Shown here piece after piece: positions 30,351 through 37,857 of a DNA stretch of 38,279 bases. The stretch comes from a virus. Position 1 is the stretch's first letter. The number at the start of each line of letters is the position of its first letter. Location: positions 1 through 38,279 of IMG/VR virus record IMGVR_UViG_3300008120_006706; one strand, 5' to 3'. The position numbers and the translations under genes were made by a program. The notes under the pieces were generated by a model, which was not told the origin of the DNA, searched no databases, and saw only the letters and a list, made by a program, of their open reading frames with translations.

Positions 30351-32126
30351 TTAAACCCTTTTACCACTGAATAACCATAAATACTTTTCATAATCGCTTT
30401 TAGTTAAGCTATTTCTTTGGTAACTGTTGTGGTCTCTTGTTGATGCAGGTAATCCAGGATTAAAACTAGTGTATTCATTTTGATAACTATTATTTTCAAC
30501 AGACCATGATTCTAACATTGCTTTTGTTTGTTCGGTAACTTTTTCTAATTGAGCAAAAGACGTTTCGGCTACGTATACTGCCATAGCAAAAGACATTATT
30601 AAATCATCGTGTTGACCTTTTTGGTGGTCGGGTCTACCGTTTACGTAAACAAACGTATTCAACTCATTAAATAATCTTTGTGATCTTACTGAAAAATCAT
30701 ACCTTAACGCTTCCTCAAACGCTTGTATAATCAATACCCTTTTAGCATTAAAGTTAATGCCAGGTATTTTGTCATTAGCTTTAGGATTCCATTTCCATTT
30801 GTCAGCAGGATTAACTCCATCAACGTATAAATTTTTATATCCTAACTCCTGTAATTTTCTTGATGTGGATACCCCCATACCTCCAGTGATATCTGTTACT
30901 ATTAGAGCACCGTACATAGTACCCCATTTATATGCGATTTCCGCCAATACATCGGGAGGTATTTTTCCAATATATTCTAAAACTTGTTCTCTATCATCAA
31001 AATCTATTATTGATATTGTGCTAAAGTCTTCACTATCACCTCTTGAGACATCGACACCCATAATATACTTGTGACCTATAATTGGTTCTTTCCACTGCCA
31101 CAAAGCACCTCCCATAAATTTGTTTACGGGTTCTTTAATATGGTTTTCTTTAATTTTTTTCATCGTTTCAGGTGGTATAACATTATCCCCCGAACCTAAA
31201 AAATTACACTCTAGCTCTTGTGATATTTTTCTTTTATCAAACTTTAATTTTTTTGCCATGGCTTCAAACCATGAACTATATGCCTTATACCCCTTTTCTA
31301 TTTTTTCTTTAATATCCTCAAAATTTCTATCACTTACTTTAATTTCTGAATAATCTAAGATAATCTCATTATCATTATAGTCAGCTCTATTTAACATGTA
31401 ATGAACAATATCATCACATTTTATTAGTTTTAAATCTTTAGAATATCTTGGGTCTCGATACCAATACATTTCAGTTATTCTAAAATCATTCATACCTTTA
31501 ATTGCCTGACTATATATTGAATAATAAATTGGGTCGAATCCATTTGGTGTTGAAATTACGATTACTTTACCTCCTGTTGAAAGGGATGCCATACACGCAG
31601 ACCAGAAATCTTCATCTGCATTTATATATGCCGCCTCGTCGAATATAAGAATAGTAGGAGTGTACCCCCTAAGGGCATCTTTTGATGTTGCAACAGCCTT
31701 AACCTCACATCCGTTTGTTAATTTAAAATGTCTTTGTGAATTTTTTTCGTTAGAAAATGTTACCCCTAACCAAGATGGCCACTGTTCAACGAAAGCCCTA
31801 ACTTTATTTGCCATCTCAACAGCGGTATCCATTTTGTTTGCAATAATCAAAATCTTTTCGGGTTTTGACTTTTTAGCAAAAATTAACCTTTTTGATGCCC
31901 AAGCTGAAGTTACTGTTGATACTCCTGCCTGTCTATATTTTAACGCGATGTTTTCTTCGCATTCATCATAGTCTTTTACGAGAGTTACTTGGTCATTGAA
32001 TAGTTCTAATGGAACGTATTTGGATTGTGTATTATCGTAAGTTTGTAAATATGTTTTTAGCGCATAAGGTGTGTCGTTTACACACTTAGCATATTCTAAT
32101 AATATTTGTTCTTTTGATAATGACAT
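30351..32126 (-). CDS. Large terminase subunit, T4 gp17-like
   Basis: A 591-residue packaging motor with ATPase and nuclease domains. The Walker A position is YRQAGVST (64-71), in which the usual lysine of GK(T/S) is absent, a form also seen in other phage terminases. Walker B is TILIFDEAAY (158-167, D163/E164) and the coupling motif STPNG (192-196). The nuclease domain starts at IMGVDVSRGDSEDFSTISII, whose first Asp is the metal ligand, and HDDLIMSFAMAVY near the C-terminus supplies the last acidic residues. No intein or frameshift is visible. It starts 5 bases after the DUF3008-like gene. Confidence 0.93.
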   Translation of the reverse strand: MSLSKEQILLEYAKCVNDTPYALKTYLQTYDNTQSKYVPLELFNDQVTLVKDYDECEENIALKYRQAGVSTVTSAWASKRLIFAKKSKPEKILIIANKMDTAVEMANKVRAFVEQWPSWLGVTFSNEKNSQRHFKLTNGCEVKAVATSKDALRGYTPTILIFDEAAYINADEDFWSACMASLSTGGKVIVISTPNGFDPIYYSIYSQAIKGMNDFRITEMYWYRDPRYSKDLKLIKCDDIVHYMLNRADYNDNEIILDYSEIKVSDRNFEDIKEKIEKGYKAYSSWFEAMAKKLKFDKRKISQELECNFLGSGDNVIPPETMKKIKENHIKEPVNKFMGGALWQWKEPIIGHKYIMGVDVSRGDSEDFSTISIIDFDDREQVLEYIGKIPPDVLAEIAYKWGTMYGALIVTDITGGMGVSTSRKLQELGYKNLYVDGVNPADKWKWNPKANDKIPGINFNAKRVLIIQAFEEALRYDFSVRSQRLFNELNTFVYVNGRPDHQKGQHDDLIMSFAMAVYVAETSFAQLEKVTEQTKAMLESWSVENNSYQNEYTSFNPGLPASTRDHNSYQRNSLTKSDYEKYLWLFSGKRV

Positions 32127-32131
32127 TCATT

Positions 32132-32653
32132 TTATTTTCTTCTTCGAATTACCTCAAGAAGTTCACCTTTAGTTGTATGTGGTGGTAAGTGGTTTTCTAA
32201 TATGTTAAGTATAGACTCCTCCAATTTTTTAACATCCTCATCAGTTTCCTTTTTCTTTGGTAACCCTTTGTGTTTTGTTGATGCAAAGTCCTCAAGTTCT
32301 TTTTTTGACATTTCTTTTGCCATTTTTTCTACTTTCTTAGAAACTTTAGATTTTGGTGTATCACCTTTTTTAACGGATAATGCCAACCCCATAATTTTTT
32401 GTTGTTGTTGAGAAACTGATTTTTCCTTTACTTCGGTTTCCTCTTCTTTAACCTCAACATCAACACCAGAATCTGTCATTTTTTTAAGGTCAACAGTCGG
32501 TAACTTATCTGAAGATACGGTTACCTTACCTTTTTCTTCATTTATTCTTTTGAAAAGAATATTTAACTGGTTTTCATTTAGATTTTCTAAAGTACTCATC
32601 GAAAAACCTTCATGTAAAAGTTTTGCTATTTTAGGATTCATATGTTTCATCAC
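32132..32653 (-). CDS. DUF3008-like small protein
   Basis: A 173-residue protein. The C-terminal half holds QQQQKIMGLALSVKKG (82-97), then KMAKEMSKKELEDFASTKHK (110-129) and GLP, the pattern of DUF3008-type proteins ('QQ..MG.Al..kkG ... mSkkeLedFAsTKhKGLP') common in large phages, of unknown function. The N-terminus (PKIAKLLHEGFSMSTLENLNENQ) is helical and contains (L/I)xE sites. The C-terminus ends in an amphipathic helix and basic tail (LEVIRRRK). Start ATG 32653 overlaps the previous gene by 23 bases; ATG 32641 is an alternative. Position before the terminase gene might suggest a packaging accessory (small terminase not otherwise seen), but nothing in the motif supports that directly. Confidence 0.65.
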   Translation of the reverse strand: MMKHMNPKIAKLLHEGFSMSTLENLNENQLNILFKRINEEKGKVTVSSDKLPTVDLKKMTDSGVDVEVKEEETEVKEKSVSQQQQKIMGLALSVKKGDTPKSKVSKKVEKMAKEMSKKELEDFASTKHKGLPKKKETDEDVKKLEESILNILENHLPPHTTKGELLEVIRRRK

Positions 32654-33035
32654 TTACTAAATTTCTTTCCCATTTTAATACGATATCTTTTTCGTATAAT
32701 TTATTTTCTATAATTTCAATACTTTCACCATACTGAAAAACTAATCTTTTTCCTTGGAAGTTATCTGGTTTTTCCCAACCTAAAGCAATAACACCATCGA
32801 TTGCATCATACATCCCAAAAAAATCTGAGTTTTGTATTAAATCTAACTCAATCTCAGAATTTTTAAGAACTCCAACCTTTTTTATAAATTCAACATGTGG
32901 TGGTGTTGGTTTTCCATTTGCGGTTTCACTATCCCAATCCTCACCATATACATCATCCAAATCTGAAAAAATAAATTCGTAAATATTATCTCCTCTAAAG
33001 TTTGGACCCAATTCGTTTATAAAAACTAAATTCAT
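32631..33035 (-). CDS. Unidentified protein of the head block
   Basis: A 134-residue acidic protein starting MNLVFINELGPNFRGDNIYEFIFSDLDDVYGEDWDSE and containing FFGMYDAIDGVIALGWE and LVFQYGESIEIIENKLYEKDIVLKWER. I recall similar short proteins in T4-like marine phages upstream of terminase genes, without function. The pattern suggests a compact mixed alpha/beta fold in the cytoplasm or virion. It overlaps the repeat-protein gene by 4 bases upstream (ATGA-type) and the DUF3008-like gene by 23 bases downstream, so all three are expressed together. Confidence 0.6.
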   Translation of the reverse strand: MNLVFINELGPNFRGDNIYEFIFSDLDDVYGEDWDSETANGKPTPPHVEFIKKVGVLKNSEIELDLIQNSDFFGMYDAIDGVIALGWEKPDNFQGKRLVFQYGESIEIIENKLYEKDIVLKWERNLVSDETYES

Positions 33036-34318
33036 ATAATAGAACCCGTTGGTGTTACTTTAAATTCTTTTCCTTCTTTTATGAAAACTAAGTTAGATTT
33101 GTTAGTTTTACCTACAAATCTGTATCCTTCGTTTTTCTCAATCAAATTAAAACCTGTTTTATATTGTATATTACTTTCGCTTAAATTTCTTATTTCTCTT
33201 GCAGTGTCAATTTTATTTATTTTGGATCTTAAATAATTTTTTTTGGATTTTTTTTCTAACCCTTCTTTTTCTTCTTCTTTAATTACAAAATAATTTGATA
33301 AAACACTTTCTACAGATTCTTTAAACATATACGATTCTGTTGGTTCGGACATTCCCATTTCAGGTTCCATACCTTCAGGTTCACCCATTCCCATATCAGG
33401 TTCCATACCTTCAGGTTCACCCATATCAAATTCATCTTCACCAGAGATATCAAGGTCACCTTCATCACCCATACCATACTCACTTTCCTCATCAAACTTT
33501 GATAAAATATCTTCTTTATCGTCCTCGTCAAGATTTTCTAAATCCATAGCGGAAAGAATTGAGTTTATCACATATTTGATGTCTTGTGAATCTAAACCTT
33601 GGTCTTTATCAAAAGCTCTAATTTTTTGACTTAATTTACCTGTCAATCTTTGAATTGATTTTAACCCAACCGGTCCTTCTGGTTCTTCTCCACCAGATTC
33701 AGGTTCCATACCTTCAGGATCACCCATTCCCATATCAGGTTCCATACCTTCAGGTTCCATACCTTCAGGTTCATCCATTCCCATATCAGTCCCCATACCT
33801 TCAGGAGACCCCATACCCATTTCATCACCAGCTAACGGTGCTTCTGATGCTGGTGGTTCAGGTGTTGGTGTAGTTTCTGCGGGTAATTCTGCAGGTGGTT
33901 CAGGTGCGGGTATTTCTTCAGCCTTAGGTTTAGGCGTTTTTAAAACATATTTTTTTTTTGCCTCTTGTTCACCAATAAGAGGAATTTCGAAATCATTACC
34001 TGTTACCCTATTCACTTCAGCGGCAACTAAATTAAGTTTTTTCATTGCTTCAGAATAGGATCTAAAGTACTTTCTTTGTCTCATAGGTTCGTTGTAATCC
34101 ATTTCAGATTCATTCAAACCTTTTTTAATGATATAACCTGATTTTTCTTTTACAATTCCATAAGTCATACCATCAGCTAAAGTAATACTATAGTTGGTCG
34201 TAGAAAGTGGATTAATTTCAGATTTTGGAGCCTCGTTGTAACGAGCAATTTCCATAATTCTTTTTAATTTATCAACACCTTCTAATTTTTCACTACCAAG
34301 AGGTCTTAAATCTCCCAT
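33032..34318 (-). CDS. Acidic Met/Gly-repeat protein, probable structural protein
   Basis: A 428-residue protein with unusual composition. Residues 128-162 are a Pro/Glu/Ala-rich linker. Residues 166-214 and 298-325 consist of near-perfect units built on 'PEGMEPDMGMGE' (Met, Gly, Glu, Pro). The N-terminal 125 residues appear folded (YSITLADGMTYGIVKEKSGY, FRSYSEAMKKLNLVAAEVNR), and the C-terminus has a helix (ESVESVLSNYFVIKEEEKEG) and a small beta-like end. Several (L/I)xE sites occur. A scaffold-like or head-internal role would fit its acidity and location, but this is inference. The repeats resemble the scaffold gene's in being short, acidic and Met-containing. Confidence 0.65.
   Translation of the reverse strand: MGDLRPLGSEKLEGVDKLKRIMEIARYNEAPKSEINPLSTTNYSITLADGMTYGIVKEKSGYIIKKGLNESEMDYNEPMRQRKYFRSYSEAMKKLNLVAAEVNRVTGNDFEIPLIGEQEAKKKYVLKTPKPKAEEIPAPEPPAELPAETTPTPEPPASEAPLAGDEMGMGSPEGMGTDMGMDEPEGMEPEGMEPDMGMGDPEGMEPESGGEEPEGPVGLKSIQRLTGKLSQKIRAFDKDQGLDSQDIKYVINSILSAMDLENLDEDDKEDILSKFDEESEYGMGDEGDLDISGEDEFDMGEPEGMEPDMGMGEPEGMEPEMGMSEPTESYMFKESVESVLSNYFVIKEEEKEGLEKKSKKNYLRSKINKIDTAREIRNLSESNIQYKTGFNLIEKNEGYRFVGKTNKSNLVFIKEGKEFKVTPTGSII
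33354..33800. repeat. Two clusters of Met/Gly/Glu-coding repeats
   Basis: Clusters at about 33354-33426 and 33700-33800 contain near-identical units reading, on the plus strand, TTCAGGTTCCATACCTTCAG with related CCCATTCCCATATC segments. They encode the PEGMEPDMGMG units of the minus-strand protein. Similar units in two separated blocks suggest internal duplication or gene conversion. Confidence 0.8.
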
Positions 34319-34331
34319 TTTTATATTTGTT

Positions 34332-34532
34332 TTAATTGTTTAGTCCATTAAATCCGCCTAAGGCAACTGCGTTACACTGTAAAGAAACGATACTTGGTCC
34401 GTTTTGTATGTTGTCATTCCAAACAGGTTTTGGTGTATTGAAAGTAACAACACTACCCACTGTAGTACCTGAAGCAGGAACATAACCAACTACGGTAGTT
34501 GTATAATAAGATGTACATGCAGTTGTAGACAT
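34332..34532 (-). CDS. Small Thr/Val/Gly-rich protein, probable virion component
   Basis: A 66-residue protein rich in Thr, Ser, Val and Gly: ACTSYYTTTVVGYVPASGTT followed by VGSVVTFNTPKPVW and a C-terminal NAVALGGFNGLNN. The composition is that of small exposed beta-strand proteins such as decoration or fibre-tip proteins. No signal peptide or membrane helix of normal length. It has a TATTTATA box 13 bases upstream of ATG 34532, so it seems expressed late and separately. The family is not recognised; two cysteines are present. Confidence 0.55.
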   Translation of the reverse strand: MSTTACTSYYTTTVVGYVPASGTTVGSVVTFNTPKPVWNDNIQNGPSIVSLQCNAVALGGFNGLNN

Positions 34533-34545
34533 AATAATTTTTCTA

Positions 34546-34553
34546 TATAAATA
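34546..34553 (-). promoter_or_regulatory. TATTTATA box (minus), candidate late promoter element
   Basis: On the minus strand AATATATTTATATAG, with the box 13 bases before ATG 34532 in the 45-base gap between two minus-strand genes. Role inferred. Confidence 0.5.
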
Positions 34554-34577
34554 TATTGTTAATTGGTAATTTTTATA

Positions 34578-35351
34578 TTATTTAGATTTTTCTTGCTCTA
34601 AGGATAATTTTTTGTCTGCTAAGGTATTTTTATAATCCTCGAGTTTGTTGATGTACCCACTTCTTCTAAGGTATTTGAAAACTAAATTTTCGTATGAAAA
34701 TTCACCCTCTTTTTTTAATCCGCAAGTCCTATATTTTCTTAACTTATCTTTATATTTTTTCAAAATGTTAAGTCCGTCCTCTAATGTCTCATCCTCAGCA
34801 TTTTCGATTGCACCATCAATAATATTTTTCCATTGATCGATTTTTTCTTTTAAAACCTTTTTATCAATTGAAAACTTTTCTTTATTTGGATATCTTAACC
34901 ATTTATCGGTTAAGATTGAATAGGACCCCGCACTTTCTTCTGGATCGGTTGTTGCTTGTGCGTAAACCTCAACCTCAAAACCTTTTATCGTAATATCATG
35001 TTTAGAGTTAAAGATTGTTTTTTTTAACCTAAACAACTCTTTATATAATTCAGTGTCTCCTTCTAATTTATCTATGTTATAAATAATGTGCAAATCGAAG
35101 TCAGAAAACTCAGACCAATTATAACCTGTTAAAGAACCGATTAGTACCACATCTTCGATATATAAATCTACATCTAAGTAATCTATAAAAATGTTTGCGA
35201 TTTTTAATAATCGATCTCTTATTTCTGGTTTTAATTTTTGTTTTTGACCGTCAGGGTCACCCATATATTTTTCTTTCGGTAAGTACCAAATTTCGGGGTT
35301 TAACTCGTCTTGGAGATATAGACTATTAATGATTTTACTATCACTTTCCAT
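34578..35351 (-). CDS. Nucleotidyltransferase-fold protein (Pol-beta type)
   Basis: A 257-residue protein with the minimal nucleotidyltransferase signature GS-x10-D-x-D: VVLIGSLTGYNWSEFSDFDL (68-87), with G72-S73 and the metal-binding D84 and D86. Upstream lies LYLQDELNPEIWYLP, a segment that also begins many uncharacterised phage proteins of this kind. The C-terminal half is charged and helical. Members of this fold transfer nucleotides to proteins, antibiotics or RNA; the substrate here is unknown. A TATTTATA box ends 3 bases before ATG 35351. Confidence 0.7.
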   Translation of the reverse strand: MESDSKIINSLYLQDELNPEIWYLPKEKYMGDPDGQKQKLKPEIRDRLLKIANIFIDYLDVDLYIEDVVLIGSLTGYNWSEFSDFDLHIIYNIDKLEGDTELYKELFRLKKTIFNSKHDITIKGFEVEVYAQATTDPEESAGSYSILTDKWLRYPNKEKFSIDKKVLKEKIDQWKNIIDGAIENAEDETLEDGLNILKKYKDKLRKYRTCGLKKEGEFSYENLVFKYLRRSGYINKLEDYKNTLADKKLSLEQEKSK

Positions 35352-35354
35352 ACC

Positions 35355-35362
35355 TATAAATA
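35355..35362 (-). promoter_or_regulatory. TATTTATA box (minus), candidate late promoter element
   Basis: On the minus strand TATTTATAGGTATG, with 3 bases between box and ATG 35351, exactly as at 22352 and 15536. Role inferred. Confidence 0.5.
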
Positions 35363-35368
35363 CATAGG

Positions 35369-35623
35369 TTATTCTGTTTCTTCTATTTTTTTATACTTAT
35401 ACTGTTTTGCAATTTCAGAATTGAAGTATTTTCCTTGTGATTCTGCTAGTCTAAATTGTGCGTAAATTTTGTGTGGTACTTCTTCATATTCGTACATCAT
35501 ACCGTTTTTAAACGTCGCAATTAATTTACTTGTCTCACTGTCATATTCGGTTCTAATTAAATTAGACGATTCAATTTCACATATAATTCTTGTTCCAAGT
35601 ATATCTGTTTTCTTTATAGCCAT
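35369..35623 (-). CDS. KTSC-domain protein
   Basis: An 84-residue protein consisting of one KTSC domain: SSNLIRTEYDSETSKLIATF (about 18-37), KNGMMYEYEEVPHKIYAQFR (38-57) and AESQGKYFNSEIAKQYKYKK. The 'S..i....Yd....L.i.F.nG..Y.Y..VP..vy..f..A.S.GkyFn..I...Y' pattern is clear. KTSC domains occur in phages and beside RNA or tRNA enzymes, and their function is not established. It is the first gene of the long minus-strand block, divergent from the Clp gene. A sigma-70-like element lies upstream. Confidence 0.85.
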   Translation of the reverse strand: MAIKKTDILGTRIICEIESSNLIRTEYDSETSKLIATFKNGMMYEYEEVPHKIYAQFRLAESQGKYFNSEIAKQYKYKKIEETE

Positions 35624-35661
35624 TTTATCTTTATTTTTGTGGTTATGTTATTGTTAAATAT

Positions 35662-35690
35662 AATATAAACATTTAAGTCTTTTTGGTCAA
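35662..35690 (-). promoter_or_regulatory. Weak promoter candidate for the minus-strand block
   Basis: On the minus strand TTGACC, 17 bases, TATATT, ending about 38 bases before ATG 35623. It fits the general sigma-70 form better than the Bacteroidota form. Such matches arise by chance in AT-rich DNA, so confidence is low. Confidence 0.3.
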
Positions 35691-35727
35691 CGATAAACCA
35701 ATATAGATAAATAATGACAGTTACAGA

Positions 35728-35758
35728 TTGATTATTAATAGACTTATGTTTAATTTTG
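35728..35758 (+). promoter_or_regulatory. Bacteroidota-type promoter of the Clp gene
   Basis: TTG (35728-35730), 20 bases, TAATTTTG (35751-35758), then 16 bases to ATG 35775. It matches the -33/-7 consensus of Bacteroidota housekeeping promoters, so the gene is likely read by unmodified host polymerase early in infection. Confidence 0.65.
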
Positions 35759-35774
35759 ATTCAAAATATAAGTT

Positions 35775-37811
35775 ATGATCGAATCGATAGACGGAAATGA
35801 AAAACCAAAAAACACATCTAAAGACAAATCATCTAAAACTCCGGTTCTAGATAATTTTTCAAGAGATCTTATTAAAGCCGCGGAAGACGGTAAATTAGAC
35901 CCTGTGATAGGTAGAGAAAATGAAATAAATAGAATTGCTCAAATTCTATCAAGAAGAAAAAAGAATAACCCAATTATTTTGGGTGAACCAGGTTGTGGTA
36001 AAACTGCAATTGTGGAAGGTTTAGCAAAAAAAATATTTGAGGGAGATTGTCCGCAAAATTTAGCCAATAAAAGAATTGTATCTCTTGATATGACTTCTGT
36101 AGTTGCCGGTACGAAATATCGTGGTCAGTTTGAGGAAAGAATGAAAGTTATTATGGAGGAGTTATATGATAATCCTGATATTATTATTTTTATTGATGAG
36201 ATACATACTATGATTGGTGCCGGTAATTCATCGGGTTCTATGGATGCTTCAAATATATTCAAACCAGCATTATCCCGTGGCGAATTACAGTGTATTGGTG
36301 CAACCACATTAGAAGAGTACCGTAAAAACATTGAAAAGGATGGTGCACTCGAAAGAAGGTTTCAAAAAGTGGTTGTAGACCCATCCACAAAAGAAGAGAC
36401 ATTACTAATATTACAACAGTCTAAAGAGAGATATGAGAATTATCACAAAGTAATTTATAGTGATGAAATCATGAAACTATGTGTTGAGTTAGCCGATAGA
36501 TATATTACTGATAGAGAATTTCCTGATAAAGCATTTGATATAATCGATGAGGTAGGTGCTAGGTCTCAGGTTGAAATTAAACTTCCCGAAATTATCGAAG
36601 ACCTTAAAAAACAGGCTTTAAAAATTAAAGAAGAAAAACTCGATGTGATAACCAAACAAAGGTATGAAGAGGCTGCGAACCTTAGGGATAAAGAAAGAAA
36701 AATTTTATCTGAGTTAGAATTAGAAAAAGAAAAGTTTGAAAAAAATAGAGATTTATACAAAAGGGTTGTTACCGAAGACGTTGTTTATGATGTGGTTTCT
36801 TTGATGACAAAAATTCCAGTTAATAAAATATCAACGGACGAAACACAACAACTTGTTAGTCTTAAGGAAAACTTGGGTACTAAGGTAATTGGTCAAGAAG
36901 ACGCAGTAAGTCGTATCACAAGAGCAATCCAAAGAAACAAAGTTGGTTTAAATGACCCTAAAAAACCAATCTTTAGTGGATTGTTGATTGGTAACTCTGG
37001 TGTCGGTAAAACTGAGTTAGCAAAACAATTGGCAAAACACATGTTCAATAGTGAAGATGCGTTAATCAGATTAGATATGAGTGAGTTTTCTGATAAGATT
37101 TCAACATCAAAATTAACAGGAACTTCACCAGGTTATGTTGGATATGAAGAGGGGTCCCCTTTCTTAAACAAAATCAAAAACAAACCTTACTCTGTAATTT
37201 TGTTAGATGAGATTGAAAAAGCACACCCGGATATCTTCAATGTGTTTCTACAAATGTTAGATGAAGGTATGTTAACTGATGGACATGGAAGAAAAATTAA
37301 TTTCAAAAACTGTATCATTTTGATGACATCAAACGTGGGTACAAAAGTGGTACAAGATTTTGGTTCGGGTGTTGGTTTTTCCACTTCTGCGAAAACTGAA
37401 AGAAAAGATGAAGAAATTAAATCTTTATTAGAAAAAGAATTATTTAAAAAGTTCGCACCTGAATTCATCAACCGTTTTGATGACATCGTTTACTTCAAAG
37501 ATTTGAACCAAGATGATTTATTAAAGATTGTTGATTTAGAGTTAAATAAATTCTATGAAAGAATTGAAAAATTAGAATATACGGTTGATGTTGATGATAC
37601 TTTGAAGAAACACTTAATCGAGGTTGGGACTGACACAAGATTTGGAGCACGTATTTTGAAAAGAACGGTTCAGAAGTGGGTGGACGATGCAATTACAGAA
37701 AAGATTTTAACTGACAACCCTGAAAAAGGTTCTAAATTTATCCTTACTTATAACGACAAAGAAAAGAAAACTGACGTTAAAATAAAAAAACCAACAAAAA
37801 GAAAGAAATAA
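35775..37811 (+). CDS. ClpC/ClpA-like AAA+ unfoldase lacking the N-domain
   Basis: A 678-residue protein with two AAA+ modules. Module 1: Walker A GEPGCGKT (70-77), pore loop GTKYRGQFEER (112-122), Walker B IIFIDE (137-142). A UVR-like helical insert with KQRYEEAANLRDKERK (294-309) is typical of ClpC. Module 2: Walker A GNSGVGKT (406-413), Walker B ILLDEIEKA (475-483), Arg-finger region EFINRFDD (563-570). GVGF (532-535) fits the hydrophobic ClpP-docking loop. The usual 140-residue Clp N-domain, which recruits adaptors and substrates, is replaced by a 25-residue polar tail. It may pair with host ClpP or act alone as a disaggregase. No phage ClpP gene is in the window. Confidence 0.9.
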   Translation: MIESIDGNEKPKNTSKDKSSKTPVLDNFSRDLIKAAEDGKLDPVIGRENEINRIAQILSRRKKNNPIILGEPGCGKTAIVEGLAKKIFEGDCPQNLANKRIVSLDMTSVVAGTKYRGQFEERMKVIMEELYDNPDIIIFIDEIHTMIGAGNSSGSMDASNIFKPALSRGELQCIGATTLEEYRKNIEKDGALERRFQKVVVDPSTKEETLLILQQSKERYENYHKVIYSDEIMKLCVELADRYITDREFPDKAFDIIDEVGARSQVEIKLPEIIEDLKKQALKIKEEKLDVITKQRYEEAANLRDKERKILSELELEKEKFEKNRDLYKRVVTEDVVYDVVSLMTKIPVNKISTDETQQLVSLKENLGTKVIGQEDAVSRITRAIQRNKVGLNDPKKPIFSGLLIGNSGVGKTELAKQLAKHMFNSEDALIRLDMSEFSDKISTSKLTGTSPGYVGYEEGSPFLNKIKNKPYSVILLDEIEKAHPDIFNVFLQMLDEGMLTDGHGRKINFKNCIILMTSNVGTKVVQDFGSGVGFSTSAKTERKDEEIKSLLEKELFKKFAPEFINRFDDIVYFKDLNQDDLLKIVDLELNKFYERIEKLEYTVDVDDTLKKHLIEVGTDTRFGARILKRTVQKWVDDAITEKILTDNPEKGSKFILTYNDKEKKTDVKIKKPTKRKK

Positions 37812-37812
37812 T

Positions 37813-37843
37813 TTTGCAAATGTTGGAAACTTTTGTACATTTG
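37813..37843 (+). promoter_or_regulatory. Bacteroidota-type promoter of the metallopeptidase gene
   Basis: TTTG (37813-37816), 19 bases, TACATTTG (37836-37843), then 14 bases to ATG 37858. It is the best match in the window to the Bacteroidota consensus, in a 46-base gap after the Clp gene. Confidence 0.7.
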
Positions 37844-37857
37844 TAAAAAACAAAATA

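Noticed and set aside
33340-33873. Plus-strand frames rich in His/Pro/Tyr/Gln repeats
   Set aside because: They are shadows of the Met/Gly/Glu repeat blocks on the minus strand.
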